This document shows, in pieces, positions 48,820 to 56,497 of a stretch of 60,657 nucleotides of DNA. The DNA lies in NCBI GenBank assembly GCA_903909435.1, contig CAIVVT010000210.1, positions 1-60,657 of the forward strand. The letters are read 5' to 3'. The notes beneath the pieces were generated by a model that did no database searches, was not told the origin of the DNA, and worked only from the letters and a program-made list of their open reading frames with translations. The position numbers were made by a program, and so were the translations under genes. The DNA is from an uncultured Acidobacteriia bacterium (GTDB taxonomy: Bacteria > Acidobacteriota > Terriglobia > Bryobacterales > Bryobacteraceae). Positions within the stretch are counted from its first letter, which is position 1. Every line of letters begins with the position of its first letter.

Positions 48820-50229
48820 CTAACGTCCTAGGCCGCACTCTTCGTGCACGGCGCGCACTGCTTTTTCCAACCCGGCGCGGCGGACCACTATCGCAATCGT
48901 GATCTCGCTGGAGCCCTGGGCGATCGCGATGATGTTCACCGTTTCCCGGGAGATCGCGGTGAAAATACGGCCCGCCATACCGGCGATGCCCCGCATGCCT
49001 TCGCCCACGATCGCGAGTAGGCCGACATCCAGATCGACGTCGATTGGATGGAGATAACCGTGGGCCAATTCCAAAGCGAATGCCTGTTCCAATTGCTCCA
49101 CCACCGCAGGCAGTTCCGACTGCCGGATCAGGAAACAGAAATTCTGCCGATAGCTGGAACTGGTTAGGGCCAGCAATTCGGCGTTGGCGGTCGCCATGGC
49201 TTCAATCGACCGCGCCATGACTTTTGCCCCGTTCAGGGCGGCATTGGCGGGCTCGAGAGAAACCAGCGCGACGTTGCTCATCGACGTCACCGCGCAGGGA
49301 CCACTGCGGTTGTCGCCCGTTTCGGGCACGATGCGCGTCCCCGGCACCGCGGGATTGAAGCTGTTCTTGCTCCACACCGGAATGCACTTTTCCATGAGCG
49401 GCGCCAGCGTGCGCGGGTGCAGCACCTTCGCGCCGTTGTAAGCCAGCTCGGCCGCCTCCCTGTAGGTGATCTCGGTGAGTACCTTCGCGCTCGGCACCAG
49501 CCGCGGGTCCGCGCTCATTATCCCGTCCACGTCCGTCCAGATCCACAGTTCGGCAGCATCCAGGGCCGCCGCCAGGATAGATGCAGAGAAATCGGACCCG
49601 CCCCGCCCGAGTGTGGTCGCACGCCCGTCGAGCGTCGCCCCGTTGAAGCCGGTCATAATCGGCATCCTGCCCGCCGCCAGAGCGGGTTTCAGCACGGCAT
49701 TCGCCCGCTCGCGGGTCTGATCCATCAACGGAGAAGCGTTCCCGAACACCGAATCCGTGACGATTATGTCGCGCGCATTGACGGCAAAAGCGTCAGTGCC
49801 TTGCGACCGCAGCCAAGCCGCGATCAGCTCGGAAGAGAGCCGCTCGCCGACGGCGATGGCTTCGTCCACCGAACGCGGAGGACGCTCGCCCAGCATCAAC
49901 ATGCCGCGAGCGATCCGATCGAACTCACCCAGAATCTCCTCGAGTTTCGGGAGAATCCGCGCGAGGAACTCACCGCTTAGCAGATCCCCGGCTGTGGTCT
50001 CATGGCGCTGTCGCAGCAGTTCAAGCCGCTGCTCCACGCCGGCCGCATCCCCGGCCTCGGCATGGCGCAGCGTCTCCAAAAGGAGATCCGTCACCTTAGA
50101 CATCGCCGAAACGACGGCGGCTACCGGGCGGACCCGGTACTGCTCGGCGCACAGCGACGCGGCGGTGCGAATTCTCTCGGCGGACCCCATGCTGGTTCCG
50201 CCAAATTTCATGACGAGCAGGTTACTCAA
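48820..50229 (-). CDS. lysC: Aspartate kinase (aspartokinase)
   Basis: 469 residues, monofunctional. The kinase domain opens MKFGGTSMGSAERI, with a substrate region TGFNGATLDGRATTLGRGGSDFSA and WTDVDGIMSADPRL. Two ACT domains at the C-terminus (about 310-465) give feedback control, with the end GSSEITIAIVVRR. It is the first step toward lysine, threonine and methionine. It overlaps cmk by 4 nt. Whether it responds to lysine or threonine cannot be told. Confidence 0.93.
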   Translation of the reverse strand: MSNLLVMKFGGTSMGSAERIRTAASLCAEQYRVRPVAAVVSAMSKVTDLLLETLRHAEAGDAAGVEQRLELLRQRHETTAGDLLSGEFLARILPKLEEILGEFDRIARGMLMLGERPPRSVDEAIAVGERLSSELIAAWLRSQGTDAFAVNARDIIVTDSVFGNASPLMDQTRERANAVLKPALAAGRMPIMTGFNGATLDGRATTLGRGGSDFSASILAAALDAAELWIWTDVDGIMSADPRLVPSAKVLTEITYREAAELAYNGAKVLHPRTLAPLMEKCIPVWSKNSFNPAVPGTRIVPETGDNRSGPCAVTSMSNVALVSLEPANAALNGAKVMARSIEAMATANAELLALTSSSYRQNFCFLIRQSELPAVVEQLEQAFALELAHGYLHPIDVDLDVGLLAIVGEGMRGIAGMAGRIFTAISRETVNIIAIAQGSSEITIAIVVRRAGLEKAVRAVHEECGLGR

Positions 50230-50912
50230 CGATCGGCTTCCTTTCCGTTGCTGGTGCGCGCCCTGACGATTCGCAGCAGGGCTTCCTCAACCTGATCCGG
50301 CGTGTGCCCGGTCGAATCGAAGTACACTGCGTCCGGGGCCTGCACTAGCGGGGCCTCGCTGCGAGTCCGGTCGCGGTTGTCGCGTTCCCGCATCTCCCTT
50401 TCGACTTCGGCGAGGTCGCTCTCGACGCCCTTTTGCCGCAACTCCGCGACGCGGCGTCCGGCCCTCTCGGCTGGGTCGGCGTCGAGGAATACCTTTACTT
50501 GCGCCTGCGGGAAGACGACGGTTCCGATGTCGCGCCCCTCCATCACCACCGAGTGCGACTCGCCCATCCTGCGCTGCAACAGCACCATCGCCCGGCGCAC
50601 CCCGCCCACCGCGGACGCTTTCGATGCGGCCTGGGAAATCTCGGGCTGGCGGATCGCTTCGCTGACGTCTTGGCCGTCCAGCAGAACCCGCGCGTCCGGC
50701 GTCAGCTCGATCTGCGACGCGAGCGCGAGCTGTTCCAGTTTCAGCGGCTCATCCAGGGAGATGCCGAGACGCAACGCCATGAGTGCAACCGCCCGATACA
50801 TGGCACCCGTGTCGATGTAGAGATAGCCCAAGCGGGCGGCAAGGCGCCGGGCGAGCGTGCTCTTCCCTGCACCGGCGGGTCCATCGATTGCGACTATGAC
50901 GTGCTTGGACAC
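50226..50912 (-). CDS. cmk: Cytidylate kinase
   Basis: 228 residues. P-loop GPAGAGKST at 11-19, then LGYLYIDTGAMYRAVAL, SQAASKASAVGGVRRAMV, VMEGRDIGTVVFPQAQVKVFLDA split as VMEGRDIGTVVFP and VKVFLDA, and RDNRDRTRSEAPL. It phosphorylates CMP and dCMP. Its stop overlaps the lysC start by ATGA, so the two are translationally coupled, an uncommon pair. Confidence 0.96.
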   Translation of the reverse strand: MSKHVIVAIDGPAGAGKSTLARRLAARLGYLYIDTGAMYRAVALMALRLGISLDEPLKLEQLALASQIELTPDARVLLDGQDVSEAIRQPEISQAASKASAVGGVRRAMVLLQRRMGESHSVVMEGRDIGTVVFPQAQVKVFLDADPAERAGRRVAELRQKGVESDLAEVEREMRERDNRDRTRSEAPLVQAPDAVYFDSTGHTPDQVEEALLRIVRARTSNGKEADR

Positions 50913-50927
50913 TCGAAACCGTCTAGT

Positions 50928-52202
50928 TTATCGCGTGCCGGCCGCGACCCAGTCGTTTCTGAACACTTTTCCGTCTTTCATCACAAAACGGACGCGACCG
51001 AGCGCGTTCGTGTCCTTCAGTGGATCGCCGTCCACCGCGATCAGATCGGCTAGATGCTCGGGGGCCACGCGGCCCAGTTTACCCTTCAGCCCAATCAGCT
51101 CGGCCGCCTCCGTGGTGGCCGCACGAATCGAGTCGATGGGCTTCATGCCAAATTCGACCATCAGGGGAAACTGCTTCCAGTTGTCGCCGTGCGGATAGAC
51201 GCCGCCGTCCGTGCCGAAGGCCATTCGGACGCCGCCTTCCCACGCCTTTTGGAAGTCCTTCCGCTGCAGTTTTCCGATCTGCTTTTCCTTCTCGATCATT
51301 TCCGGCAGCAACCCGTCTTTCTCCCCGTGGGAGAGGATATAGGTGTCGTTGTAAATGTCGAAGACGAGGAAGGTGCCGTGCTCTTTTGCCAGCCGGATGC
51401 CCTCGTCGTCGATCAGGCTGCAGTGTTCGACGCTGTCGATCCCCGCCAGGATCGCGTCCTTAATCGACTGCGTCCCGTGGGCGTGCGCGGCCACCTTGCG
51501 TCCCAGCTTGTGCGCCTCCTCGACAATCGCTTTCAACTCCTCCAGCGTGTACTGGGCCGCGCCGACGCTGTCGCCCTTCGAGAGCACGCCGCCGGAGGCA
51601 CAGACTTTGATCACGTCCGCGCCGTACTTAATCACCTCGCGGACTTTGGCGCGCGCCGCCCACGGTCCGTCGGCCACGCCTTCGCCCGAACGGTGGTATT
51701 CGGATGGCAGCAGGTTTTCGTCGCAATGTCCGCCCGTGATGCCCAGCGGCGGGCCCGAGACAAACATGCGCGGCCCGATTACGTCGCCGTCCGCGATGGC
51801 GTCGCGCAGCGCGACGTCCGAGTAGCCGCTGGCTCCGAGATTGCGCACGGTGGTGACGCCGGCCAGCAACGTAATTCTTGCGTTCTTCGCCCCGGTCAGC
51901 GTCTGGCGCGGGATCGAGAGGCCCAGCGACGCATAACCCGAATTCGTGGGATCCCCTGTCAAATGCTCGTGCACGTCGATCAGACCCGGCAGGCAGAACC
52001 CCCGAGAGAGATCCACCGACGGCTTTGCGCCAGTCGCCGGGCCGACGGACACGATCGATTTGTCCTCGACTGTGACGTCGACGTTCGTCGCGACTTCTCC
52101 GGACACCGGATCGAGCAGTCGGCCGCAGCGGACCACCAACGGCTCAGCCCAGGCCTGACAAGCCGCGAGCAATACTAGAGGCAATACCAAACGCATATCC
52201 AT
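50928..52202 (-). CDS. Exported amidohydrolase (imidazolonepropionase/prolidase-like)
   Basis: 424 residues with a signal peptide (MDMRLVLPLVLLAACQAWA). Amidohydrolase_1 metal site: HEH in LIDVHEHLTG near 78, the bridging Lys in DVIKVCASGG near 199, AAHAHGTQSI near 239, EHCS near 259, and the Asp in AFGTDGG near 330. Relatives are binuclear-zinc peptidases of the prolidase type. Substrate unknown. It ends 15 nt before the cmk start region, same strand. Confidence 0.9.
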   Translation of the reverse strand: MDMRLVLPLVLLAACQAWAEPLVVRCGRLLDPVSGEVATNVDVTVEDKSIVSVGPATGAKPSVDLSRGFCLPGLIDVHEHLTGDPTNSGYASLGLSIPRQTLTGAKNARITLLAGVTTVRNLGASGYSDVALRDAIADGDVIGPRMFVSGPPLGITGGHCDENLLPSEYHRSGEGVADGPWAARAKVREVIKYGADVIKVCASGGVLSKGDSVGAAQYTLEELKAIVEEAHKLGRKVAAHAHGTQSIKDAILAGIDSVEHCSLIDDEGIRLAKEHGTFLVFDIYNDTYILSHGEKDGLLPEMIEKEKQIGKLQRKDFQKAWEGGVRMAFGTDGGVYPHGDNWKQFPLMVEFGMKPIDSIRAATTEAAELIGLKGKLGRVAPEHLADLIAVDGDPLKDTNALGRVRFVMKDGKVFRNDWVAAGTR

Positions 52203-52220
52203 TTAGAATAGGGCATCCCC

Positions 52221-52580
52221 ATGCAGGGCCGCGATTTTGAACAGCTCGTAGAACAGGCTTTGGCCGAACTACCCCCGACCTATCGCAGGCGCATTCGGAA
52301 TGTGGTGATGGTGGTGGAGGACGAGCCGCCGCGACCCGGGTTGCTGGGCCTGTACCAGGGCCGGCCGTTGACAGAGCGCAGCTCGTTTACGCCCGTCTCG
52401 ATGCCCGACCGCATTACGATCTACCAGGGTCCGCACGAGCGGGCCGCCCGCAGCTTGGCCGAATTGAAGAGCATGGTCGCTGAGACGGTCTGGCACGAGA
52501 TCGGCCATTATTTCGGCATGAACGAGCGGCAGGTGCAGCGTGCCGAGATGCGCAGGGCCGCCGCGAGACGGCGTCTGTGA
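52221..52580 (+). CDS. Zincin-like metallopeptidase family protein
   Basis: 119 residues of the small zincin_1 family. H92-E93-x-x-H96 in ETVWHEIGHYFGM is the zinc site with a downstream Gly. GLYQGRPLTERS and RITIYQGPHERAA are the other family blocks. Cytoplasmic; the cellular role is unknown. Divergent from the amidohydrolase gene, 18 nt apart. Confidence 0.9.
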   Translation: MQGRDFEQLVEQALAELPPTYRRRIRNVVMVVEDEPPRPGLLGLYQGRPLTERSSFTPVSMPDRITIYQGPHERAARSLAELKSMVAETVWHEIGHYFGMNERQVQRAEMRRAAARRRL

Positions 52581-52698
52581 AGGCAGGAAACCGGCTGACC
52601 AGCCAACTCGCTCGATTACCGGCGGACCGTACACCCGACCTGCGACCGCCTGGCACAGAGCGCCGAACGACAGAGAGCCGTCAAGTCCGCTAACAAGT

Positions 52699-52756
52699 AC
52701 CGCTCCCTGACAGTCGCGGCTCCGAACGGACGGAGCCGCGATCGTCAGGGAGCGGT
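52699..52756. repeat. Palindromic repeat, copy 3
   Basis: Arms of 26 bp at 52699-52724 and 52731-52756 pair with only two mismatches around a 6-nt loop AACGGA. The left arm reads CCGCTCCCTGACAGTCGCGG and then CTCCG, so it carries the family core with one change. Confidence 0.85.
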
Positions 52757-52776
52757 TGCATCACAGGAAGCCGCGC

Positions 52777-52792
52777 CCGCTGAAATCAGCGG
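52777..52792 (+). terminator. Stem-loop resembling the terminator at 30162
   Basis: CCGCTGA and TCAGCGG, perfect 7-bp arms with an AA loop, followed by TTTGTCG. The segment GAAATCAGCGGTTTG is close to AAAATTAGCGGTTTG of the second stem-loop near 30.17 kb. Confidence 0.45.
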
Positions 52793-52964
52793 TTTGTCGA
52801 ACCATCGCCGCTTAGATTGAATGACTTAGCAAGCCACGATGACTGAAGTTCAGCCGTTCCGCGGTTCGAGCCCTGGTTGCTGGCACGCGTTCGGCATAGC
52901 GTGTTCTGCTTAGATAGTTACGTGGTGCGGCCATTAGCCGCCGATTGGGCCGGTCCTCCGGCGT

Positions 52965-52969
52965 AGGAG
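52965..52969 (+). promoter_or_regulatory. Shine-Dalgarno AGGAG of uxaE
   Basis: AGGAG with 7-nt spacing to the ATG at 52977; it supports that start. Confidence 0.7.
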
Positions 52970-52976
52970 CAACGCG

Positions 52977-54245
52977 ATGAGTTTCCAGGAGCCTCGGCTC
53001 GTTTTTGACAAGTACTCCCTCGGAGTCGGCGACCGCTTCGCCCATCAGGGCCGGGCGCAGTTGCAAGCCTGCATTCAGGCGGCGGAACTCGGTGTCGCGG
53101 TCGTTCCCGTGTGGAACAAATCGAATCGAGAACACAATATCGTCGGCTCGGAGCCGGCCAGCGTGCGAGCGGAGGCCGACCAGGCAGTGAGCGCGCTGGG
53201 CTGGAAGGCGGGCTACCATGTCGATGCCGACCACATCAATCTGAAGACCGTAGACCGCTTCGTCGCCTCCAGCGACTTCTTCACGCTCGACGTCGCCGAC
53301 GCCATTGGCCGCCCTGCGGAGCCGAGCGCGATCGGCACTTTCCTCGCCGCTCATCCAGAGCTCACGGGCACGATTGAGATCGAAGGCATCGCCGAACCCT
53401 TCCAGACGTCGCGCGCGGAGGCCGCTGCGATCGCCGCGAAGTACTTGTTTGCCGTCCGCCAGGCGGGCGACATCTACCGCAAACTCGCCGCCGTCAAGGG
53501 CGAAGCTGGCTTCATCACCGAAGTTTCGATGGATGAGACCGACAGTCCGCAGACGCCGTCGGAATTGCTGCTGATTCTGGCCGCGATCGCCGATGAAGGA
53601 ATCCCAGCCCAGACCATCGCTCCGAAGTTCACGGGCCGATTCAACAAGGGGGTCGATTACAAGGGGGACGTGGAGCAGTTCGAACGCGAGTTCGAAGCCG
53701 ACCTCGCCGTGATTGCGCATGCCCGCCAGCGCTACGGTCTGCCGCGCAGCCTCAAACTCAGCGTGCATTCCGGCAGCGACAAGTTCTCGATCTACGGGCC
53801 CATGCGCCGCGCCCTGGTCAAGTTCGAGGCGGGCGTCCATTTGAAGACGGCTGGCACGACGTGGCTGGAGGAATTGATCGGGTTGGCGGAAGCCGGCGGC
53901 GAGGGCCTGCTACTGGCCAGGGAGGTCTACGCGTCGGCCTACGCCCACAGCGAGGAGTTGTGTAAGCCGTACGCGGCGGTGATCGAGATCGATCCCGCAC
54001 GGTTGCCTTTACCGGCACAGGTCGATGGGTGGTCGGCGGATCAGTTCACCGGCGCGCTGCGGCACGACCAGTCTAATCCGCTCTACAACGCCGACTTGCG
54101 CCAGTTGCTGCACGTCGGGTACAAAGTGGCCGCCGCGCTCGGGGAGCGCTATACAAAGTTGTTGGACTCCTGCGAGGCGACCATCTCCCGCAACGTGACG
54201 GGCAACCTATTCGACCGCCACATCCGGCCTTTGTTCCTCGGTTGA
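52977..54245 (+). CDS. uxaE: Tagaturonate epimerase family protein
   Basis: 422 residues. It matches the UxaE family (D-tagaturonate to D-fructuronate), recognised from GVGDRFAHQGRAQLQA, GYHVDADHINLKTVDRF, EVSMDETDSPQTPSE, FNKGVDYKGDVEQFEREF and KLSVHSGSDKFSIYGP, with LHVKTAGTTWLE-like VHLKTAGTTWLEE after it. The His and Asp in DADH, DET and HSGSDK are likely metal or substrate contacts. It lets galacturonate from pectin enter the glucuronate branch. AGGAG at 52965-52969 stands 7 nt before the ATG. It is the only hexuronate pathway gene in the window, next to two arabinofuranosidase genes. Confidence 0.88.
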   Translation: MSFQEPRLVFDKYSLGVGDRFAHQGRAQLQACIQAAELGVAVVPVWNKSNREHNIVGSEPASVRAEADQAVSALGWKAGYHVDADHINLKTVDRFVASSDFFTLDVADAIGRPAEPSAIGTFLAAHPELTGTIEIEGIAEPFQTSRAEAAAIAAKYLFAVRQAGDIYRKLAAVKGEAGFITEVSMDETDSPQTPSELLLILAAIADEGIPAQTIAPKFTGRFNKGVDYKGDVEQFEREFEADLAVIAHARQRYGLPRSLKLSVHSGSDKFSIYGPMRRALVKFEAGVHLKTAGTTWLEELIGLAEAGGEGLLLAREVYASAYAHSEELCKPYAAVIEIDPARLPLPAQVDGWSADQFTGALRHDQSNPLYNADLRQLLHVGYKVAAALGERYTKLLDSCEATISRNVTGNLFDRHIRPLFLG

Positions 54246-54261
54246 GCCCGGCGGCAATTCT

Positions 54262-56244
54262 CTAGCCGACTCGCCAATAGATCGAATACCGCGTATCGAA
54301 AATCGAGTTCAGCGGAGCGAGGCGGAAGTCCTGCGGCTGCCCCGTGATCCTGAAACTCAGCGGCTTCGCGCCGTCCGGCTTGATCCAAGACGCAAGCTCC
54401 GGACCGACCGGCTTCACCTCCGGTACGGCGAACGGAGTCTTCTCCATCTCGGGGCCTTGCTGGCCGACGATCTTTGCGGGCGTCAAACCCTCGTTGCCCA
54501 TTTCGCCAGCCAATACGAGCGGGCCGTAGCAGAACGCCTGCAGCGAACGGTCGTCTGGGAGCGGCTCAGCGCGCAAAGCCATGGGCAGAGCGACTTCAAT
54601 GCGGTCGCCGTCCTGCCAGACGCGCTTGATCGCCAGGTAACTGCCGGGGCTCGCGGAGATTTCCATCTCCCTTCCGTTCAGCTTCAGAGTTGCGCCCGAG
54701 GCGAGCCAGGCGGGCATTCTAAGCCGCAAGGTCAAGGGTGTTGGATTCGCCACATTGATCAGAAGCGCCGTCCCCTGCTGCTGCGGGAAGTTCGTCTGCT
54801 GGCGAAGCGACAGGCCCTTTTCCCGCCAGTTGAGGTAAGACCCGACGAAGAGGTTCACGTACAGCCCTTCGTCATCGTGGAAATAGATGCTGTCGCCGAG
54901 TTTCGAGAACTCCTCCACGCCTGTGCCCGTGCAGCACCAGAACGAGTCGTTCTCCGTACCAAACGTCTTCCACGCGCGCGGCGTGTGGGATAGGTAGTAC
55001 ATAGTCGCCCCGGTCTGCGGGTGTATGGTCCCCAGCCGGTGATTCAGCAGCACGCGCTCGTAGAAGTCGAAGTAGCGCGGGTCGCCCGTCCATTGGTACA
55101 ACTGCCGGGTGAGCTTCAGCATGTTGTAGACGCAGCAGCACTCGGCCGTCGCGACGTCTTGCTTCAGTTCCTCTGCCAGATGGCGCGGCTGCGTCAGCCA
55201 GCCTTCTCCATTGCTGGTCCCGCCGGTGGCGTAGCAGCGTGCGCTCGTGACTTCGTACCAGAAGTAATCGGCGACGTCGTGGAACCGGACGTCGCCAGAC
55301 AACTCAAAGCGTCGGGCCGCGGCGATCACCTGCGGGACGTGCGTATTCACGTGCAGGCCGCGCAGTTCATCGCGCCGCAGCGCCAGCGGATTGAGGAACC
55401 ACTTCTTGGTAAAGAGGTCGCCGGTGCGGGCCCAGCGCACGTCGCCAGTCACAGCGGACAGGTTGTAGAGCACCTCGCTCATGCCGCCGAATTCCTCGCC
55501 CAGGATGTGCTGCATCTGAGGTTCCGGGATGGGCGCGCTCCAGGCGTCCACCCACCCGGCGATTCCTGCGACCACTTCCAGGGCCTGCTTGTTGCCGCAG
55601 TGGACGTGCATGTCGAGCAGGCCCGCCATCACCTTGTGCAGCGTGTAATAGGGCGCCCAGACCTTCTTGCGGACCTTGACGCGATCGAACAATTCGGTCG
55701 GAAACGCGCTCAGGTAGCCCCCGCCGAGTTTGGCCTGGCACTTCGCGAGCTCCGCAACAACGTAATCGCCCGTAGCCTTCAACTCCGGATCGCCCGTGGA
55801 CGCGTGCATGAGCGCGCAAGCCGACAGGAAGTGGCCTGCGAAATGGCCTCGCACTTCGCAATCCGGCTTCTCCCACCCACCGAGCGGCTGAGCCGCGGAC
55901 GGCAAGCCGGCGGTGACTCGAAAGTTGTGCAGCAGCCGATCGGGCGACAGGCGGTGCAGGTAGCCCCGATTCCACTCCTGCGCGTCGTGAAACGCCCCCG
56001 CCGTCAAGCGAACTTGACCGAGCGCGAACGGCTTGACTTGCAGCGGCACGTCCCGCCTTTCAAACATGAGGGTCGCACCGAAGGGCGGCGCCTCGGCCTG
56101 CGTTCCCTCGCGCAGAGGTGCGCCTCCGACCCCGGTGGTTTGCGGAGGGTCCTGAGCCATTGCCTTGCCCGACACGGTCCCAGCGGCCGCAAGCGCGGCA
56201 AAACTCCGGCGGCTCAGTGCTCGGTCTTCAAGTCGTTTATCCAC
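54262..56244 (-). CDS. Tat-exported GH146-like beta-L-arabinofuranosidase (DUF1680 family)
   Basis: 660 residues from GTG 56244. A Tat signal (LSRRSFAALAAAGTVSG) leads to an (alpha/alpha)6 barrel and C-terminal beta domains. The zinc and catalytic set of this clan is visible: E368 with C369-C371 (TAECCCVYNMLKLTR) and C437-C438 (SFWCCTGTGVEEFSK). The YNMLKL and WCC-x-G-x-G-x-E forms are those of GH146 rather than GH127. It should release beta-L-arabinofuranose from plant glycans in the periplasm. The start is chosen because AGGAGG stands 6 nt before the GTG; the frame is open to 56304 without support. Divergent from the GH127-like gene. Confidence 0.88.
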   Translation of the reverse strand: MDKRLEDRALSRRSFAALAAAGTVSGKAMAQDPPQTTGVGGAPLREGTQAEAPPFGATLMFERRDVPLQVKPFALGQVRLTAGAFHDAQEWNRGYLHRLSPDRLLHNFRVTAGLPSAAQPLGGWEKPDCEVRGHFAGHFLSACALMHASTGDPELKATGDYVVAELAKCQAKLGGGYLSAFPTELFDRVKVRKKVWAPYYTLHKVMAGLLDMHVHCGNKQALEVVAGIAGWVDAWSAPIPEPQMQHILGEEFGGMSEVLYNLSAVTGDVRWARTGDLFTKKWFLNPLALRRDELRGLHVNTHVPQVIAAARRFELSGDVRFHDVADYFWYEVTSARCYATGGTSNGEGWLTQPRHLAEELKQDVATAECCCVYNMLKLTRQLYQWTGDPRYFDFYERVLLNHRLGTIHPQTGATMYYLSHTPRAWKTFGTENDSFWCCTGTGVEEFSKLGDSIYFHDDEGLYVNLFVGSYLNWREKGLSLRQQTNFPQQQGTALLINVANPTPLTLRLRMPAWLASGATLKLNGREMEISASPGSYLAIKRVWQDGDRIEVALPMALRAEPLPDDRSLQAFCYGPLVLAGEMGNEGLTPAKIVGQQGPEMEKTPFAVPEVKPVGPELASWIKPDGAKPLSFRITGQPQDFRLAPLNSIFDTRYSIYWRVG

Positions 56245-56250
56245 GATTGG

Positions 56251-56256
56251 CCTCCT
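56251..56256 (-). promoter_or_regulatory. Shine-Dalgarno AGGAGG that fixes the GTG start of the GH146-like gene
   Basis: A full AGGAGG 6 nt before GTG 56244. It places the twin-arginine signal 11 residues from the N-terminus. Confidence 0.8.
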
Positions 56257-56415
56257 GTTTCGAGCAGCGCGTTCAGCAAGCCGAGGCACCACCCGAATCG
56301 TCAACTCTATCGCCTTCGGGGCGCGATTTGAAGTGAAGGCCGCGGATCCTCGCAGATCTTCGTTCGCTGGTAGAATCAGAACCGCGACGAGTGGTTCAGA
56401 ACCGCGATTTCGACT

Positions 56416-56468
56416 GCTCCCTTACGGTCGCGGCTCCGATCTGAACGGACCCGCGACCGTAAGGGAGC
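56416..56468. repeat. Palindromic repeat, copy 4
   Basis: GCTCCCTTACGGTCGCGG (56416-56433) and its exact complement at 56451-56468; with one mismatch the arms extend inward to 23 bp around a 7-nt loop. It lies in the 253-nt divergent region between the two arabinofuranosidase genes, 30 nt before the start of the plus-strand gene, where it could influence transcription or ribosome access. Confidence 0.85.
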
Positions 56469-56497
56469 GGTAGGAAGTTACTTTCGAGAGGTGCAAA

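Larger units (their letters stand above)
52581..52976. other. Intergenic region with palindromic repeats
   Basis: About 400 nt without a gene. It contains repeat copy 3 (52699-52756), a short stem-loop (52777-52792) and an 11-bp palindrome CTGAAGTTCAG at 52843-52853 that might be an operator for the epimerase gene. The remainder shows nothing I can name. Confidence 0.6.

Noticed and set aside
55021..56331. 436-residue plus-strand open frame opposite the GH146-like gene
   Set aside because: Antisense shadow; the minus-strand gene has zinc ligands, a Tat signal and a perfect Shine-Dalgarno.
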